Positions 9,395 to 19,773 are shown, counted from the stretch's first letter. The stretch: DNA of 64,000 nucleotides from Maratus speciosus (GCA_963932465.1 OZ010799.1:159460761-159524760); one strand, 5' to 3'. Notes: generated from the letters alone by a model not told the origin. Numbers and translations: made by a program.

Positions 9395-9581
9395 AAGATG
9401 TATATCTATCAAAAGTTTTTGTTGATAATTTCTAATGGTTTTTAATGGTTTTATACATGCCGGGTGAGCCAAAAGTTTGTTAAAACTTTAAAAACTCATA
9501 AAAAAGGAAGAACGTATGATAAAAAAGTGCGGTTTGCAAGAAAGGGCTCACAAGGTAGTCGGATTTTTTTTAGCATCAAAA

Positions 9582-9801
9582 GAAAAAAAAAAGTTAAAAA
9601 AAATCACATGTAGAGGGTGCTGATGACCGGAAACACAATGAATAGGTAATACGACACAAACAGCTTGTGTCGTAGAATGTTCTGTAGGTCATATTGAACA
9701 TTTGTTATTAGAAGAACAAATGGATGGAGCATATTATTGTCTTGTTCATTGTGTTTCGGGTCGTCAGCGCCCTCAACATGTGATTTTTTAACTTTTTTTT
9801 T
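9582..9801. repeat. Foldback (inverted repeat) nested in mariner remnant
   Basis: Arms about 9582-9641 and 9745-9801 pair over ~55 bp (AATCACATGTAGAGGGTGC against GCGCCCTCAACATGTGATT). A second small palindrome, ACGACACAA with TTGTGTCGT, sits inside at about 9651-9676. Confidence 0.65.
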
Positions 9802-10553
9802 AACCATTTGGAAAAATGTTTTATTGTTCTCATCAGGGTAGGAAATCAAAAGCATATCTGAATGTTTTTATTGGTTTAATTCGCATTTTATTCGTTTTCT
9901 GATTGGTCTATACAGTAATCTGTATTTCCCTTTTCTTTCAACAGAGATGGATACCTTCTGTTGCCACTGTGACAAAAAAGTAATAAAAAGTACAAAAAAT
10001 ATTAATAACACAGAAACAAATTGAGATACAGCTTTCAAACATATTGCATTTAAAAGTACATTTTTTCTCTATCCGACGGTGTAAAAAGTAATATTGTCAT
10101 ATGTTTAGAAGTTTAAGAATGAAATTTCATTTAAAATTGGTAGTAGATTTCTTGGAAATCTGACGATTGAAAAGCCTTTTCCAATGCTTGGATAATACGT
10201 AAGTTTCAGGTGGATAATAACTAATGAAAATGAAAGAAAATGAATAACAATTTCTGCCAAAGAGTTAATTTTAATTTGTAAGATTTTCACGTGCAAAAGA
10301 AAAATGGAATAATCCAATAAATAAAAAAAAAAAGATAAATAGGACAGGAATGAATACATATAAATATTTCATACCAAATACGAGTCGCAGGCGATTTTTG
10401 TCGCTTGGAATTTTTATGTGTAATAACACTATTAATGTTTAATTCATGGCGCACGTAATGTATGATCAACTCCGTGCGATTTTTTGTCTCTTAAATTTTA
10501 GGCTTTGAAAAAATCATTCTCTAAATGGTCGTAGTAATTTGTTAAATTGCTTT

Positions 10554-10554
10554 T

Positions 10555-10585
<31 letters not shown>

Positions 10586-10588
10586 TTT
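10554..10588. repeat. (ATTT)n microsatellite
   Basis: About eight perfect ATTT units. Confidence 0.95.
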
Positions 10589-11031
10589 TGCTGCTAAACA
10601 AATCCGACTACCTGGTGAGCCCTTTCTTGCAAACTGCACTCCTTTATCACAATTTATTCCCTTTTTATGAGTTTTTAAAGTTTTAATGAACTTTTGGCTC
10701 ACCCGGTATATGTATGTATATATATGTTTCATAGAATTTTATAATGGCTTATATATATGATTTTTAATTTGAATAAATTCCTTTGTGATCTATACATTCC
10801 CAGTTGTGTTAATAATTTGTATTGGTTTATAATGGTTTTATATATATAGGGTGCTCATAAAGTCTTTCCCTGATTACGAAAAAAAATAAAAATAAGATAA
10901 AAATATTACGAATTATTCATTGAATGTAATATTGTAAAATTTTTATTAATTAAAAGTTATGTCCTTAAATTTTATTTGCCCATCAGATGGCACCACTTCT
11001 GCCGAAATGTCATTCTATTTTTATTAAAATA

Positions 11032-11309
11032 ATGTCGCAGCAAGAAAAATTTCATGCGTTATACGTTTCCACGAATCCAAATCTCCAATTACTGCTCAAC
11101 GTAAATTTCGAAAATGTTATGGACGAACACCTGAAGTCGTGAAATCAATAAAACAATCGTATGAAAAATTCAAATTAACTGACAGCGTTTGCGACCTTCC
11201 CAGATGTGGCCGGCCTAGGGTGACAAAATCCACAGTGGATCTCGTTCGCCACGCATATCAGCTTAGTCCTACGAAGTCAACTCGGCGTGCGTTGTTGCGA
11301 CATCAGTAG
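11032..11309 (+). pseudogene. Decayed mariner/Tc-type transposase N-terminus (helix-turn-helix)
   Basis: ATG at 11,032 opens MSQQEKFHALY; after a frameshift near 11,066 the text HESKSPITAQRKFRKCYG, then SVCDLPRCGRPRVTK, is readable to TAG at 11,307. The pattern S..TAQRKFR..YG...P...I..W.EKF..TGS..D..R.GRPR is that of the helix-turn-helix (DUF4817-type) at the start of many arthropod mobile-element proteins. The catalytic part is absent. A possible TIR, GGGTGCTCATAAAG after TATATA, begins near 10,849. It probably bound element ends in its intact ancestor. Confidence 0.65.
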
Positions 11310-11499
11310 AAGATATTGAAACACTTAAGATCAGAATAACATACAGTGGTGGGCAAACTTGTGGACATTTTTTGAAATTTACATGTTTTATAAGTTTGTG
11401 TGCTTATAGAATATATTAATTGTCACTTACATACAAATGTTTATATATCAAATTCAAGAAATTTAATGTAGAATTTAATAATAAAAAAAACAGAATTAA

Positions 11500-12242
11500 G
11501 GGGGTCTTGTACCTTTTAAACGCGTCGAAAATTAACGAAAAACTTCAAAGTTTTAATTAGCCTATCTTCAAAACCTTTTTATGTATAAACATGAAATTTT
11601 GGATAATGATTACACAGATTGTGCTTTGTAATATACTACCAACAGAAATTTAGTAATCCTTTACAGAATTTGTGTATTGTTGAAATAAAAATAGCTCTTT
11701 TTTTACCCCATAAGTCATTGCGCGCATATCTTGAGAAAGTATGTATGGATTGAAATGAAATTTGGTAAATATACTAAACAAATGTGTATGTTTAAAATGA
11801 TCTACTTTTAAGTATTTACAATGGTAATATTTTTACTTATGACTATTTTTATTCATTAAAAATACAAAATTTTTATTTTTTTCTTACGAAAATATTTTTT
11901 TTTATATAGTTAATGAAATAATTTTAGTCTAAGAGTAAGTCATTTTAAACACATATATATGTATCGTATTTTTACTATATTTCATGCCAATCCATACATA
12001 TTTCTCAAGATATCATGCGCGCAATGACTTATGGGGTAAAAAAAAGAGCTATTTTGATTTCAACAATACACAAATTCTGTAAAGGGTTAATAAATTTCTA
12101 ATGATAGCATATTACAAAACACAATCTGTTTAATCAATATCCAAAATTTCATGTTTATACATAAAAAGGCTTTGAAGATAGACTAATTGAAACTTTGAAG
12201 TTTTTCGTTAATTTTCGACGCGTTTAAAAGGTACAAGACCCC
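11500..12242. mobile_element. TTAA element with ~300-bp inverted arms
   Basis: 743 bp, flanked by TTAA at 11,496-11,499 and 12,243-12,246. Termini GGGGGTCTTGTACCTTTTAA and AAAGGTACAAGACCCC. Arms (11,500 to about 11,770 and about 11,985 to 12,242) are diverged reverse complements, sharing for example ATGACTTATGGGGTAAA and GCGCGCA. No coding capacity. TTAA duplication suggests piggyBac- or Kolobok-type mobilisation. Confidence 0.8.
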
Positions 12243-12559
12243 TTAAAATATCTGCATTACAAAAACGTTACACTTACTTTAGTCTAAAATACAAACACAA
12301 TTAGTCATGAATGATGACTAATTGTATGTATTGTAATGTATGTATGTATGAATGTATTGTAATAAAAGCTTCCTAACCAATCACAATGAATGTTCTGAGA
12401 AACAATCAAATGTCAGTAACTAAACTTTAGTATGTTTTGATTTGCAAAGCGGTATTTTGCTGGAATGAATTTTGAAGAAGGATGAATACTAGTGTAACTA
12501 AATAGAATAATTTTTTTTTAATATTTCTATTTTTTTTTCTTAATGCAAATAATTTAAAA

Positions 12560-13218
12560 CAACGTCATCAACAACAAGAACTGACTGGACGACTACAAAA
12601 AGAAGCAGAATTGTCATATTGAGAGAAAATGGTCTCGCTTATCCTAAAATTGCAAGACAGGTTGGTGAATCAGTCACATTATCTAGCGTACAAAAGTTGT
12701 GCTTACATTATGAAGAAACTAAATCAGTGATAAAAAAGGTAAGATCAGGCAGAAAAATATGCACAAGTACTTCTGACGATAGAAAGATAAAAAGGTTATC
12801 CCTCAAAGATAGAAGAATTTCATCAGATGCTGTTAGATGTGAAATGAATGCAATGGGAATTACAGATAGTTCTAAAACAATAAGGAGAGGATTAGGAGGT
12901 TTTGAACTGAAGGGTAGAATTCCGAGCGAAAAACCACTTTTCAATCTTCAGCAACTCAAGCAACGAGTTCAGTGAGCAAAAGAACATATTAATATGTCAG
13001 AAAATCAGTGCAAGCAAATATTCTGGAGCAATGAGAGTAAAATATCGCTCTTTGGTAGTGATGGGCGAAAATATGTGAGACGTAGAATAGGGGAAGAGCT
13101 GTATCCTGATTGCATTGAAGCAACTACAAAGAAACCAACAAATGTAATGATTTGGGACTGTATGTCTGCAGATGGTGTGGGCCGGATTTTTTCTCGGTCT
13201 CTTGAACTTCGCCCATAA
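12560..13218 (+). pseudogene. Tc1-like transposase, one nonsense codon, 3' truncated
   Basis: One frame reads RSRIVILRENGLAYPKIARQ (12,601 on), then DNA-binding helix-turn-helix residues, IRRGLGGFELKGR, a TGA at 12,973-12,975, and continues AKEHINMSENQCKQIFWSN to 13,218. The TGA sits where Tc1 proteins usually have Trp (R..W...H), so TGG to TGA is likely. The first catalytic position reads WSNES where the family has SDES, so Asp has become Asn. The second Asp and the Glu are missing because the frame stops after DGVGRIF. Dead copy. Confidence 0.8.
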
Positions 13219-13276
13219 CGCTAATGTAAAAATATCAGGTTTAATACGCGGATAGCTACTACGCGATATCGCTTAA

Positions 13277-13486
13277 GCCTTTCAAGGGCGGTGGTTACAC
13301 GGCGTGACTACATAATTTTAATTCCAAAACTGAAAAATGGCCCCAAGATTATTTTAATAAAATTTTGCTTTTAAAATAAAAGTGTAGAAAAGCAGCTTTT
13401 TGCTTTTTGAAAAAATCGTTTTAAATTCTGGTGTCTCTCAATTATTTCATCATTTTACGAACAGAATTTTTCTGCCCCTGAAAGGA
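13277..13486. mobile_element. TTAA-flanked MITE, CCTTTCARGGGC family
   Basis: 210 bp between TTAA 13,273-13,276 and 13,487-13,490; ends GCCTTTCAAGGGCGG and (reverse complement) TCCTTTCAGGGGCAG. Relatives at 19,774-20,004, 21,561, 28,543 and 46,490. Confidence 0.65.
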
Positions 13487-14372
13487 TTAATACTCTATAG
13501 ATTTTCGTTCCTTTGAGGCAAAAAATCACTCTTAAGATGCGAACTCATAGTTTGAGATGCGAATTTCTTCTCTCTTCTTCGGTGTTGCCAATTTAGCAGA
13601 ATTTTTCATTCAGATAAAAAAGAAAAACGTTATTTCTGGATAGTAATGTTTGCCGTATTTATTAACATATTAATCAAGGTGAAAATTACTAATTGGAAAA
13701 GATAGTCGATATTAGAAAAAAAAACGCTAAATTAGCTACACTGTATTTTTTCTTTGATCCATTGTCCTAATATTCCTCATCTCTCTCTTGGGGTATACGT
13801 ATTATACAGAGATGGACGAATTTAAAATGTTCAGACACATCATAAAAAGTACAGTCAATTAGGGTAACTTTGATCCGCATTTTCTCTATTTTTATATGCC
13901 ACACTCTTATTTGAAGATTATTGTCGCAACTAGAGGCATAAAGGAGAAGAAATTATCCTAAATTATTGTTTGACTATCAAAAAATAAGGAATAATGAGGA
14001 TAAAAGCAATAAAAAATGGATTTTTAGCCTAGTTCAAAGTTTCTCAGCCATTTAGGGTAACTTTGCACCATATGATAAATTTTTATATAAAATAATTCAT
14101 TATAATAAAAGTATTGTAGTCAGGACAACTTTAAACCCCCAAAAATGTTTTCAGATATGTAAAGACTCCGAATTTGCATTTCCCATCATCACAAGGTTTT
14201 TATAATTTATGATATTACAACAAATATCAGGCATAAGAAAAGTGGAAGAAGAGAACCATGAACATTTAGAAATAAAAAAAAATATGTTTATTGTTCATAT
14301 AAAACATAAAAATGCAGTGAAAAACAATTTTCAATGTTTTAACTCAATAATATATCCATAGTTACAGTAATA

Positions 14373-15510
14373 CAGTCGGACCTCTATTTAACGAACCTCT
14401 ATTTTGCGAATTTCTCCATTTTGCGAACTTTTCCTTGGAAGCAAGAACATTTTGTGAATTTCTTCGTAAAATAACCTCCGAATACCGAAGTGTATTCTCT
14501 ATTTAACGAAATTTTTCTTGTGATCTAATTTTTTTTTTCTCCCTATTTCTCAACATATTTCTGGACATTTCAAACTTATTCTTTTTTGTAACATATTTTA
14601 TGATGTTCAATGGCCTTGAACTAGTTTTCCAGGCGCCTTCTTTGTCAGCAGTGAGAATTCGGTAAGTACGGAGGACGAAGCCGATAATCCCTTAGAGAAA
14701 CTTTAAAAAAATGAGGATACAGCTGAGGAAAAAAGACGAAATTAACTATGATGTGCTGATTGATGATTGCATTTCATTTAATTCTGAAACTGAGACCTCG
14801 GAAACTCTAACCGAATTGGATATTTTCGATAGTGTGAAAAATAAAAACAATGCACCAATGAATTGCGATGAAGACGAACATGATGAAGATAGTAATGATC
14901 ATGATGCAGGAATTAAGAAAACTTCGTATGATGAAATGCTAAAATCATTTGAAACAATCCGACGCGCATTATATTTTAAAGAAAATACGCATGCAGGGGT
15001 TTTTGGCGCATTGCAAAGATGGGAAACGTATTGTGAGAGAAAGCACTTTTTAAAAGGAAAAACTCGGGTAAAATTAACAGAGGTTTTCAGAAATTAAATT
15101 TAAGGACGCACGTGGTAATGTATGGTTAAAATTATTTGTTATAATAAAATAAATACGATAATGTCATTAAAATTTGTTAATTTTAATGTAAAACTATTTA
15201 TATTAAACTGAAAATACAATGTATTCCTGGACAATGTTTTGTATTCCTCGCAGATTTCAAAGATTTAAACACATAAAAAAATGAATTGAATATAAGTATT
15301 GGTGGGTAAAATAAATAAAACTAAAACGTGTAATTTACATAAAAAAGTGTGTGATTAATTATTTTAATAAAAATATTTAGTGTTTATGAATTTAAAATCT
15401 GTTTTATGTAGTTTAAAGTATTTTAAAAGAAGAATCTCTATTTAACGAATTTTCCATATAACGAACTTTTTTCCGGGATTTAGCGTCTTCGTTAAATAGA
15501 GGTTCGACTG
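14373..15510 (+). mobile_element. pogo/Tigger-type element derivative
   Basis: 1,138 bp between TA 14,371-14,372 and 15,511-15,512. Ends CAGTCGGACCTCTATTTAAC and GTTAAATAGAGGTTCGACTG. CAGTCGNACCTC termini are characteristic of Tigger/pogo elements. Interior repeats of TATTTAACGAA lie near both ends. Only the C-terminal end of a transposase remains. Confidence 0.85.
14711..15097 (+). pseudogene. Tigger/pogo transposase C-terminal remnant
   Basis: A 128-codon open frame, acidic in the middle (DEDEHDEDSNDHDAG), then SYDEMLKSFETIRRALYF and ERWETYC-like text seen as LQRWETYCERKHFL. Pogo/Tigger (jerky-like) transposases end in an acidic stretch and this type of helix. The CENP-B-type DNA-binding domain and the DDE catalytic core are missing, so the element is an internal-deletion derivative that would depend on a full copy. 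The frame stays open upstream of the ATG for a short distance. Stop TAA at 15,095. Confidence 0.6.
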
Positions 15511-16195
15511 TACATACAAGTAGTAGTAGTATTCAAACAAGTATAAAAAACGTCGAACGTATGAAATGTCAAATTTGAGTAGCACCGCCCCTAATCACGC
15601 CTCTAAATGAATTTTATGTGTTTTACACATATTTGTGAAAATATTTACATGTTATATCTAATGCACAATTTCGGCATTTATATAAAATATACGTGCAAAT
15701 ATGAGAAATTTTCGACAGTAGCACCTATAATCAGTAAATTATAAGCATCAGTGTAACTTTGAGCCGGCTCAAAGTTACCCTGAAAATGCGGTAAAATGCT
15801 AGTACCTTCTTATTTTACATTTTATTAACTATTAATAAATAAATAATCACAAAATATTAAGACACTTACAACATTTAGATAATAATATGTCTGATAAATG
15901 AGTATATTGTTACTTACTATGAAAATTTAATTGGATTACAACAACTTCAAAACAGCATTCAAAATTACCTTGGAAACAGTACTTCACAAAAATAGTTAGA
16001 TGATGCATTTAATTGTGTATAATGTTGCTAATTTATTTTCTAAAATAAAGAGTAGAAATTCCAGTTTCTACTCTTTCATCTTGCCAACAGAGCACAGTTC
16101 TGGAGTTTATTTAGTCTTTTAGAGTCAAAAATATTGAAAAATAGGAGGTGGTGCAAAGTTACACCCCGTGGTTCAAAGTTACCCTGATTGACTGT

Positions 16196-16570
16196 AATAT
16201 GATTAGAGATGATTGATTATACCTGTTGTGTTAAATGTACATTATTTCACTACTTTGTTTTATAATGCATGTTACATCCAATAAAATAAAACTTGTGAAA
16301 ATTATTCAAGTATGGTTGTGGTTGTATAACTCTTTTATGTTTTCTATGTTTTGTTTACTGTTTACTATGCTAATAATAGTTTGTATACAGATCAATAGGG
16401 ATAGTTTTTATTTCCTTCTGTCTTTACAAGAAGAAAGTATTGGATTCATGAAAAATTTCGAATTCCGGTTTTCGACGGATTTACACGTTTTAGGGATCAG
16501 AGATCCCGAAAAAAAAAATATTTTTACAAATTGTCTGTATGTGACACAAATTTTGTGTGGAGAACTAATT
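16196..16570. other. AT-rich spacer, no supported gene
   Basis: A 115-codon frame starting near 16,235 is hydrophobic by base composition and resembles no family. Its end (GGATTTACACGTTTTAGGGA) resembles the segment near 21,998, so it is repeat-derived. Confidence 0.4.
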
Positions 16571-17125
16571 CTCAAGAACTAATGAACGGAATTTAATAAA
16601 ATTTTAGATTCAGATAGTCCCTGATATAAATTGGTGCTGATTACTTTTGGTGTAAATCAACCAGCAGCATCGCGCTGCTATGCTGCATTATTCATTATTT
16701 CCACAATAGCTATCTCAAGAACTAAAGCACGGATTTTCAGAAAACGTCAGATCCCGTTAGTCCTTGATATAATTTGGTGCTGATAAATTTTTGGTGTAAA
16801 TCCGCAAATAGGTGGCGCTGCTATGCTGCATTATCCATGATTACCTCAATAGCTCTATTTCAAGAACTAATGCACGAACTTTCATCAAACTTCAGATTAA
16901 GTTTGTCCTTGATATAAATTAGTTATTTTTAGTTTTTGGTGTAAATCGCACAATAGGTGGCGCTACTATGCTGCATTTTTCACGATAGCTCTGAATTAAA
17001 AACTAATGGACGGATTTTCATCAAACTTCAAATTCAATTAGAAGTTGACATAACGTGTTGCTGATTAGATTTTGGTGTAGATCACCTAACCATTGGCGCT
17101 GCTGTTCTTCATTTTTCAAGAAGTA
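16571..17125. repeat. Minisatellite, four copies of a ~140-bp unit
   Basis: Units start at about 16,571, 16,714, 16,859 and 16,994 (143, 145, 136 and ~131 bp). Each has AAGAACTAATGNACGGA, TTGATATAAATT, TTTTGGTGTAAATC, GGTGGCGCTGCTATGCTGCA and ends in a TTTC/AGCT segment. Copies differ at perhaps 15-25% of positions by eye. Confidence 0.8.
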
Positions 17126-17187
17126 TTAACATGTAAGAGATAGAAGAAAGTTTTGGGATTGCCACAACCAACTAGTTTCTTATTATA

Positions 17188-18599
17188 CACTCATTGCCAT
17201 AAAAATTTGCGCACCAAGAAATAATCATGGGATCGTAACGAAACTTGGCATGAACGTACATATCAGGCAGATATGTAAATGATTAGAAATGCAGCGTGAT
17301 TGCGCATTGCGTAATGCCACTAGAGGGCGTTGAACTTCGTCCTCTTTGGAGTATAAAACTGGTAGCAGAACTTGTTTGAGTGTACCTTTTCTTTCGCAAA
17401 GGAAACGCTGAGGTAGACATGCCGTTACGCAGTCATGGAAGACAATATGAGCAGCCGTCAGAGTTCGAGAGGGGAAGAATCATCGGGATGATGGAAGCTG
17501 GGTGGTCAGCTCGGCGAGTAACTCGTCAAGTAGGCCATTCTGATTTTTCTGTGAGGAGGTGTTGGGACCAGTGGACTGAAGAGACGTCATTTACACGGCG
17601 ACTAGGCTCGGGACGCCCTCGACAGACCAGCCGTCGAGAAGACCATCGCATCATACGAAACGCACGCGTAGAGTCAACTGCCTCATTGGTCGCTATCCAG
17701 ACACAGGCAGCACTTTCACTACGGACCCCTGTGTCTTCCCGAACCATCGCAAGGCGCCTGGCTGAAGGACATGTGGTATCGCGGCGCCCATTACGTGTGC
17801 TGCCAATGACACCCACCCACCGACGCCTCCGTTTGGAGTGGTGTCGCGCACGACGGGATTGGACTGCAACGGAATGGAACCAGGTCGTCTTCAGCGACGA
17901 GTTTAGATTAAATTTGAGCAGCGACGGCAATCGTGTTCGTGTGTGGAGGGCCCGTGGTGAACGCCTCAATCCTGCCTTCGCTTTACAGCGACACACCGCT
18001 CCCACAGCTGGTGTGATAGTATGGGGTGCCATTGCTTACGATACACGGTCACCCCTAATATTGATCCGTGACATAATGACTGCCCAGCGGTACGTCTAGG
18101 AGATCCTTCAACCACATGTGTTGCCCTTCGTGGCAGGGCTCCCAGGAGCCATTTTTCAGCAAGACAATGCTCGGCCAGACACAGCAAGGATGTCACAAGC
18201 CTGACTCCGCCACATTACCACCCTTCCCTGGCCTGCTCGATCCCCAGATTTGTCACCAATCGAGCATATCTGGTTTCATTTGGGACGGCAAGTTGGACCC
18301 CCTACAAATTTGGTTGAACTCGAGGCGCGTTTACAGCAACTGTGGAACGAGATGTCTCAGGACATCATACGGAACGTGTATGCCTCAATGCCTGCTCGTA
18401 TCGCATCGTGCATTCGCGCTAGAGGGGGTCCAATAGAGTACTAAAATTTCCGTTCATTTGTACGTTTTTCTGCAATAAATTATCCTTTTTCTTTGGTTTT
18501 CTACTCACTTACTTATATCACAGTAATACTTACGTGTGTAAAATTTCGTTTCATTTGGACGTCTTTTTCTTGGTGCGCAAATTTTTATGGCAATGAGTG
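17188..18599 (+). mobile_element. Tc1-like transposon, full length
   Basis: 1,412 bp between TA 17,186-17,187 and TA 18,600-18,601. Termini CACTCATTGCCATAAAAATT and the perfect reverse complement, continuing ~32 bp to GCGCACCAAG. Its coding region is GC-richer than the surroundings. Transposase is complete in length but carries two nonsense codons. Confidence 0.9.
17419..18444 (+). pseudogene. Tc1-like transposase with two in-frame stops
   Basis: One frame from ATG 17,419 to TAA 18,442-18,444, 341 codons, the normal Tc1 length. Residues 15-60 form the paired-type helix-turn-helix, GSGRPRQTS (64-72) the AT-hook-like GRPR linker, VVFSDEFR carries catalytic Asp160, FQQDNARP the second Asp (249) and LSPIEHIW the Glu (282). 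TAG at 18,097-18,099 (codon 227, before EILQPHVLPF) and TGA at 18,202-18,204 (codon 262) interrupt it. The second-Asp-to-Glu spacing is 32 residues rather than the 34 of the family, indicating a two-codon loss beside the TGA. Earlier alternative starts were set aside because MPLRSHGRQ begins the conserved region. Confidence 0.9.
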
Positions 18600-18748
18600 T
18601 ATTAAAAACGAAGGGTCGATTAAAATTGTACTTCTTATCAAATGTACTAAATGTGATTTTTATAACTGAAACGTGCTTCAAAATTTTAATATATTTTCTT
18701 TCTGTTATAAAAATTAACTAGCAGGAAAATTATTTTTGTTGTTTTATT

Positions 18749-18922
18749 CAGGGTTCTTACGGGTCCCGTTATTTTCCAGGTAACATATCAGTATTTTTAT
18801 ATTAAAAAAAATCTAGTTCACACGCGCGAAATTTCGCCTTTATTAAGGAGGGATTTTCTATAAGAAAAAACTGGTACGGAAAAATTCCTGGTGTGAAAAT
18901 TCCAGAATCCGTACGAACCCTG
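18749..18922. mobile_element. hAT-type MITE, CAGGGTTC family
   Basis: 174 bp, CAGGGTTCTTACGG to CCGTACGAACCCTG. Interior carries a weak second inverted pair. Flanks TTTTATT and ATATTCC are only similar. Confidence 0.75.
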
Positions 18923-19179
18923 ATATTCCTCGACAATAAAACCATGTTTGAATCCATATTTATTTTCAGTTATTATTTCAGTCTGTTCCATAAAAAGATA
19001 CAATGAGCTAAAGTTAAATATCGTTAAATTTTAATCTAAATATACGTAAAAGACACAATTTTTGACCGAAAACATATAAATGAAAATTCTAAAGTTCATT
19101 TAGCTTATTAGATACGTAAATAAACGTAGTTCATTCCTGGTCCGCGGCTTTTGCCCAGTTCATACTCGGTCTCGCTTAA

Positions 19180-19490
19180 GCCTCTCGCTGCGTAATTTTT
19201 TTTTTATCAAAATAGCTTCAAAAATTGCGGATTTAACCCCTTCGCGAAGAGCGTCTTTTAAGGATTTCTATTCTTTCGTCACCGGTTTTTCAAAACCAAA
19301 ATTTTTGTCAAATTTAATCGAAAAATGCTCCGATTAAATAAGGCAAAATTTACAGTAAAAAAATAACTGGTGCGAATAATCAAGGAGGGTTAATTAGACG
19401 GGAAAATGTATCTACAAGAAAATCTCGGATTGCGCAAATTTTGCTATTTTTACGTTGCCTGAGGAAATCTCGTGTTGCGCAGCGAGAGGG
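19180..19490. mobile_element. TTAA-flanked MITE inserted into the satellite
   Basis: 311 bp between TTAA 19,176-19,179 and TTAA 19,491-19,494; ends GCCTCTCGCTGCGTAA and TTGCGCAGCGAGAGGG. Removing it with one TTAA joins two satellite monomers without a scar. A second TTAA MITE is nested at 19,237-19,389. Confidence 0.85.
19237..19389. mobile_element. TTAA-flanked MITE, GCGTCTTTTA family, shortened
   Basis: 153 bp between TTAA 19,233-19,236 and TTAA 19,390-19,393. Contains GAGCGTCTTTTA, CACCGGTTTTTCAAAA and ATTAAATAAGGCAAAATTTA as in the copies at 31,364, 33,717 and 39,658, but lacks their last ~50 bp. Confidence 0.65.
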
Positions 19491-19773
19491 TTAATACGCA
19501 ACTTTTGCCCAGTTCATACGTGTCCCACTTAATACGTGACTTTTGCCCAGTTCATACGCGGTCCCTCTTAATACGTAACTTTTGCTCAGTTCATACGTGT
19601 CCCCGCTTAATAAGCGACTTTTGCCCAGTTCATACGCGGTCCCGCTTAATACGTAACTTTTGCTCAGTTCATACGTGTCCCCGCTTAATAAGCGACTTTT
19701 GCCCAGTTCATGCGCGGTCCCGCTTAATATGAGACTTTTGCCCAGTTCATACGCGGTTCCACGCAATACTTAA

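Larger units (their letters stand above)
9460..10706. mobile_element. Mariner-type element remnant, TIR CCGGGTGAGCCAAAAG
   Basis: Ends CCGGGTGAGCCAAAAGTT and its reverse complement, 1,247 bp apart; TA follows the right end, TG precedes the left. Inverted similarity extends ~110 bp inward, including ACTTTAAAAACTCATAAAAA and AAGAAAGGGCTCAC. No transposase. Contains a foldback at 9582-9801 and an ATTT microsatellite. Confidence 0.7.
11344..13218 (+). mobile_element. Tc1-like element, right end missing
   Basis: Left terminus CAGTGGTGGGCAAAC preceded by TA (11,342-11,343), in the form of Tc1-family ends. It carries the transposase fossil at 12,560-13,218 and is interrupted by the TTAA element at 11,500-12,242. 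No matching right terminus was found; similarity stops where the transposase breaks off. Confidence 0.6.
13852..16194. mobile_element. TA-flanked element, TIR CAGTCAATTAGGGTAAC
   Basis: 2,343 bp between TA 13,850-13,851 and TA 16,195-16,196. Ends CAGTCAATTAGGGTAACTTT and its close reverse complement. AGGGTAACTTTG-like motifs recur inside (about 14,054; 15,765; 16,150), as in the 7366 element. A Tigger derivative is nested at 14,373-15,510; without it the element is about 1.2 kb. No transposase of its own. Confidence 0.75.
19144..19773. repeat. 39-bp satellite, interrupted by a nested MITE
   Basis: Consensus pieces AATACGTAACTTTTGCTCAG and TTCATACGTGTCCCCGCTT make a 39-bp monomer. About 7.5 copies lie at 19,493-19,773 and one more at 19,144-19,179, left of the MITE at 19,180-19,490. 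Two monomer types alternate: type A (ACGTAAC...GCTCAG...ACGTGTCCCC) and type B (AAGCGAC...GCCCAG...ACGCGGTCCC), giving a 78-bp higher-order unit. Because 39 is divisible by 3, open repetitive frames appear on both strands; they are not genes. Confidence 0.9.

Noticed and set aside
16235..16582. 115-codon frame looking like a membrane protein
   Set aside because: Hydrophobicity comes from T-rich codons; its end is a dispersed repeat and no start context or homologue pattern is seen.
17526..18032. Long minus-strand frame opposite the Tc1 transposase
   Set aside because: Shadow of the GC-rich coding strand; the plus strand has the transposase motifs.
19472..19766. Repetitive frames on both strands (FCPVHTRSRLI- and TAYELGKSRLLSG-type repeats)
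   Set aside because: Produced by the 39-bp satellite period being a multiple of three; not protein genes.
19493..19773. CRISPR-like alternation of similar and variable segments
   Set aside because: Units are contiguous 39-bp monomers without unique spacers, in a eukaryotic genome; it is a satellite.
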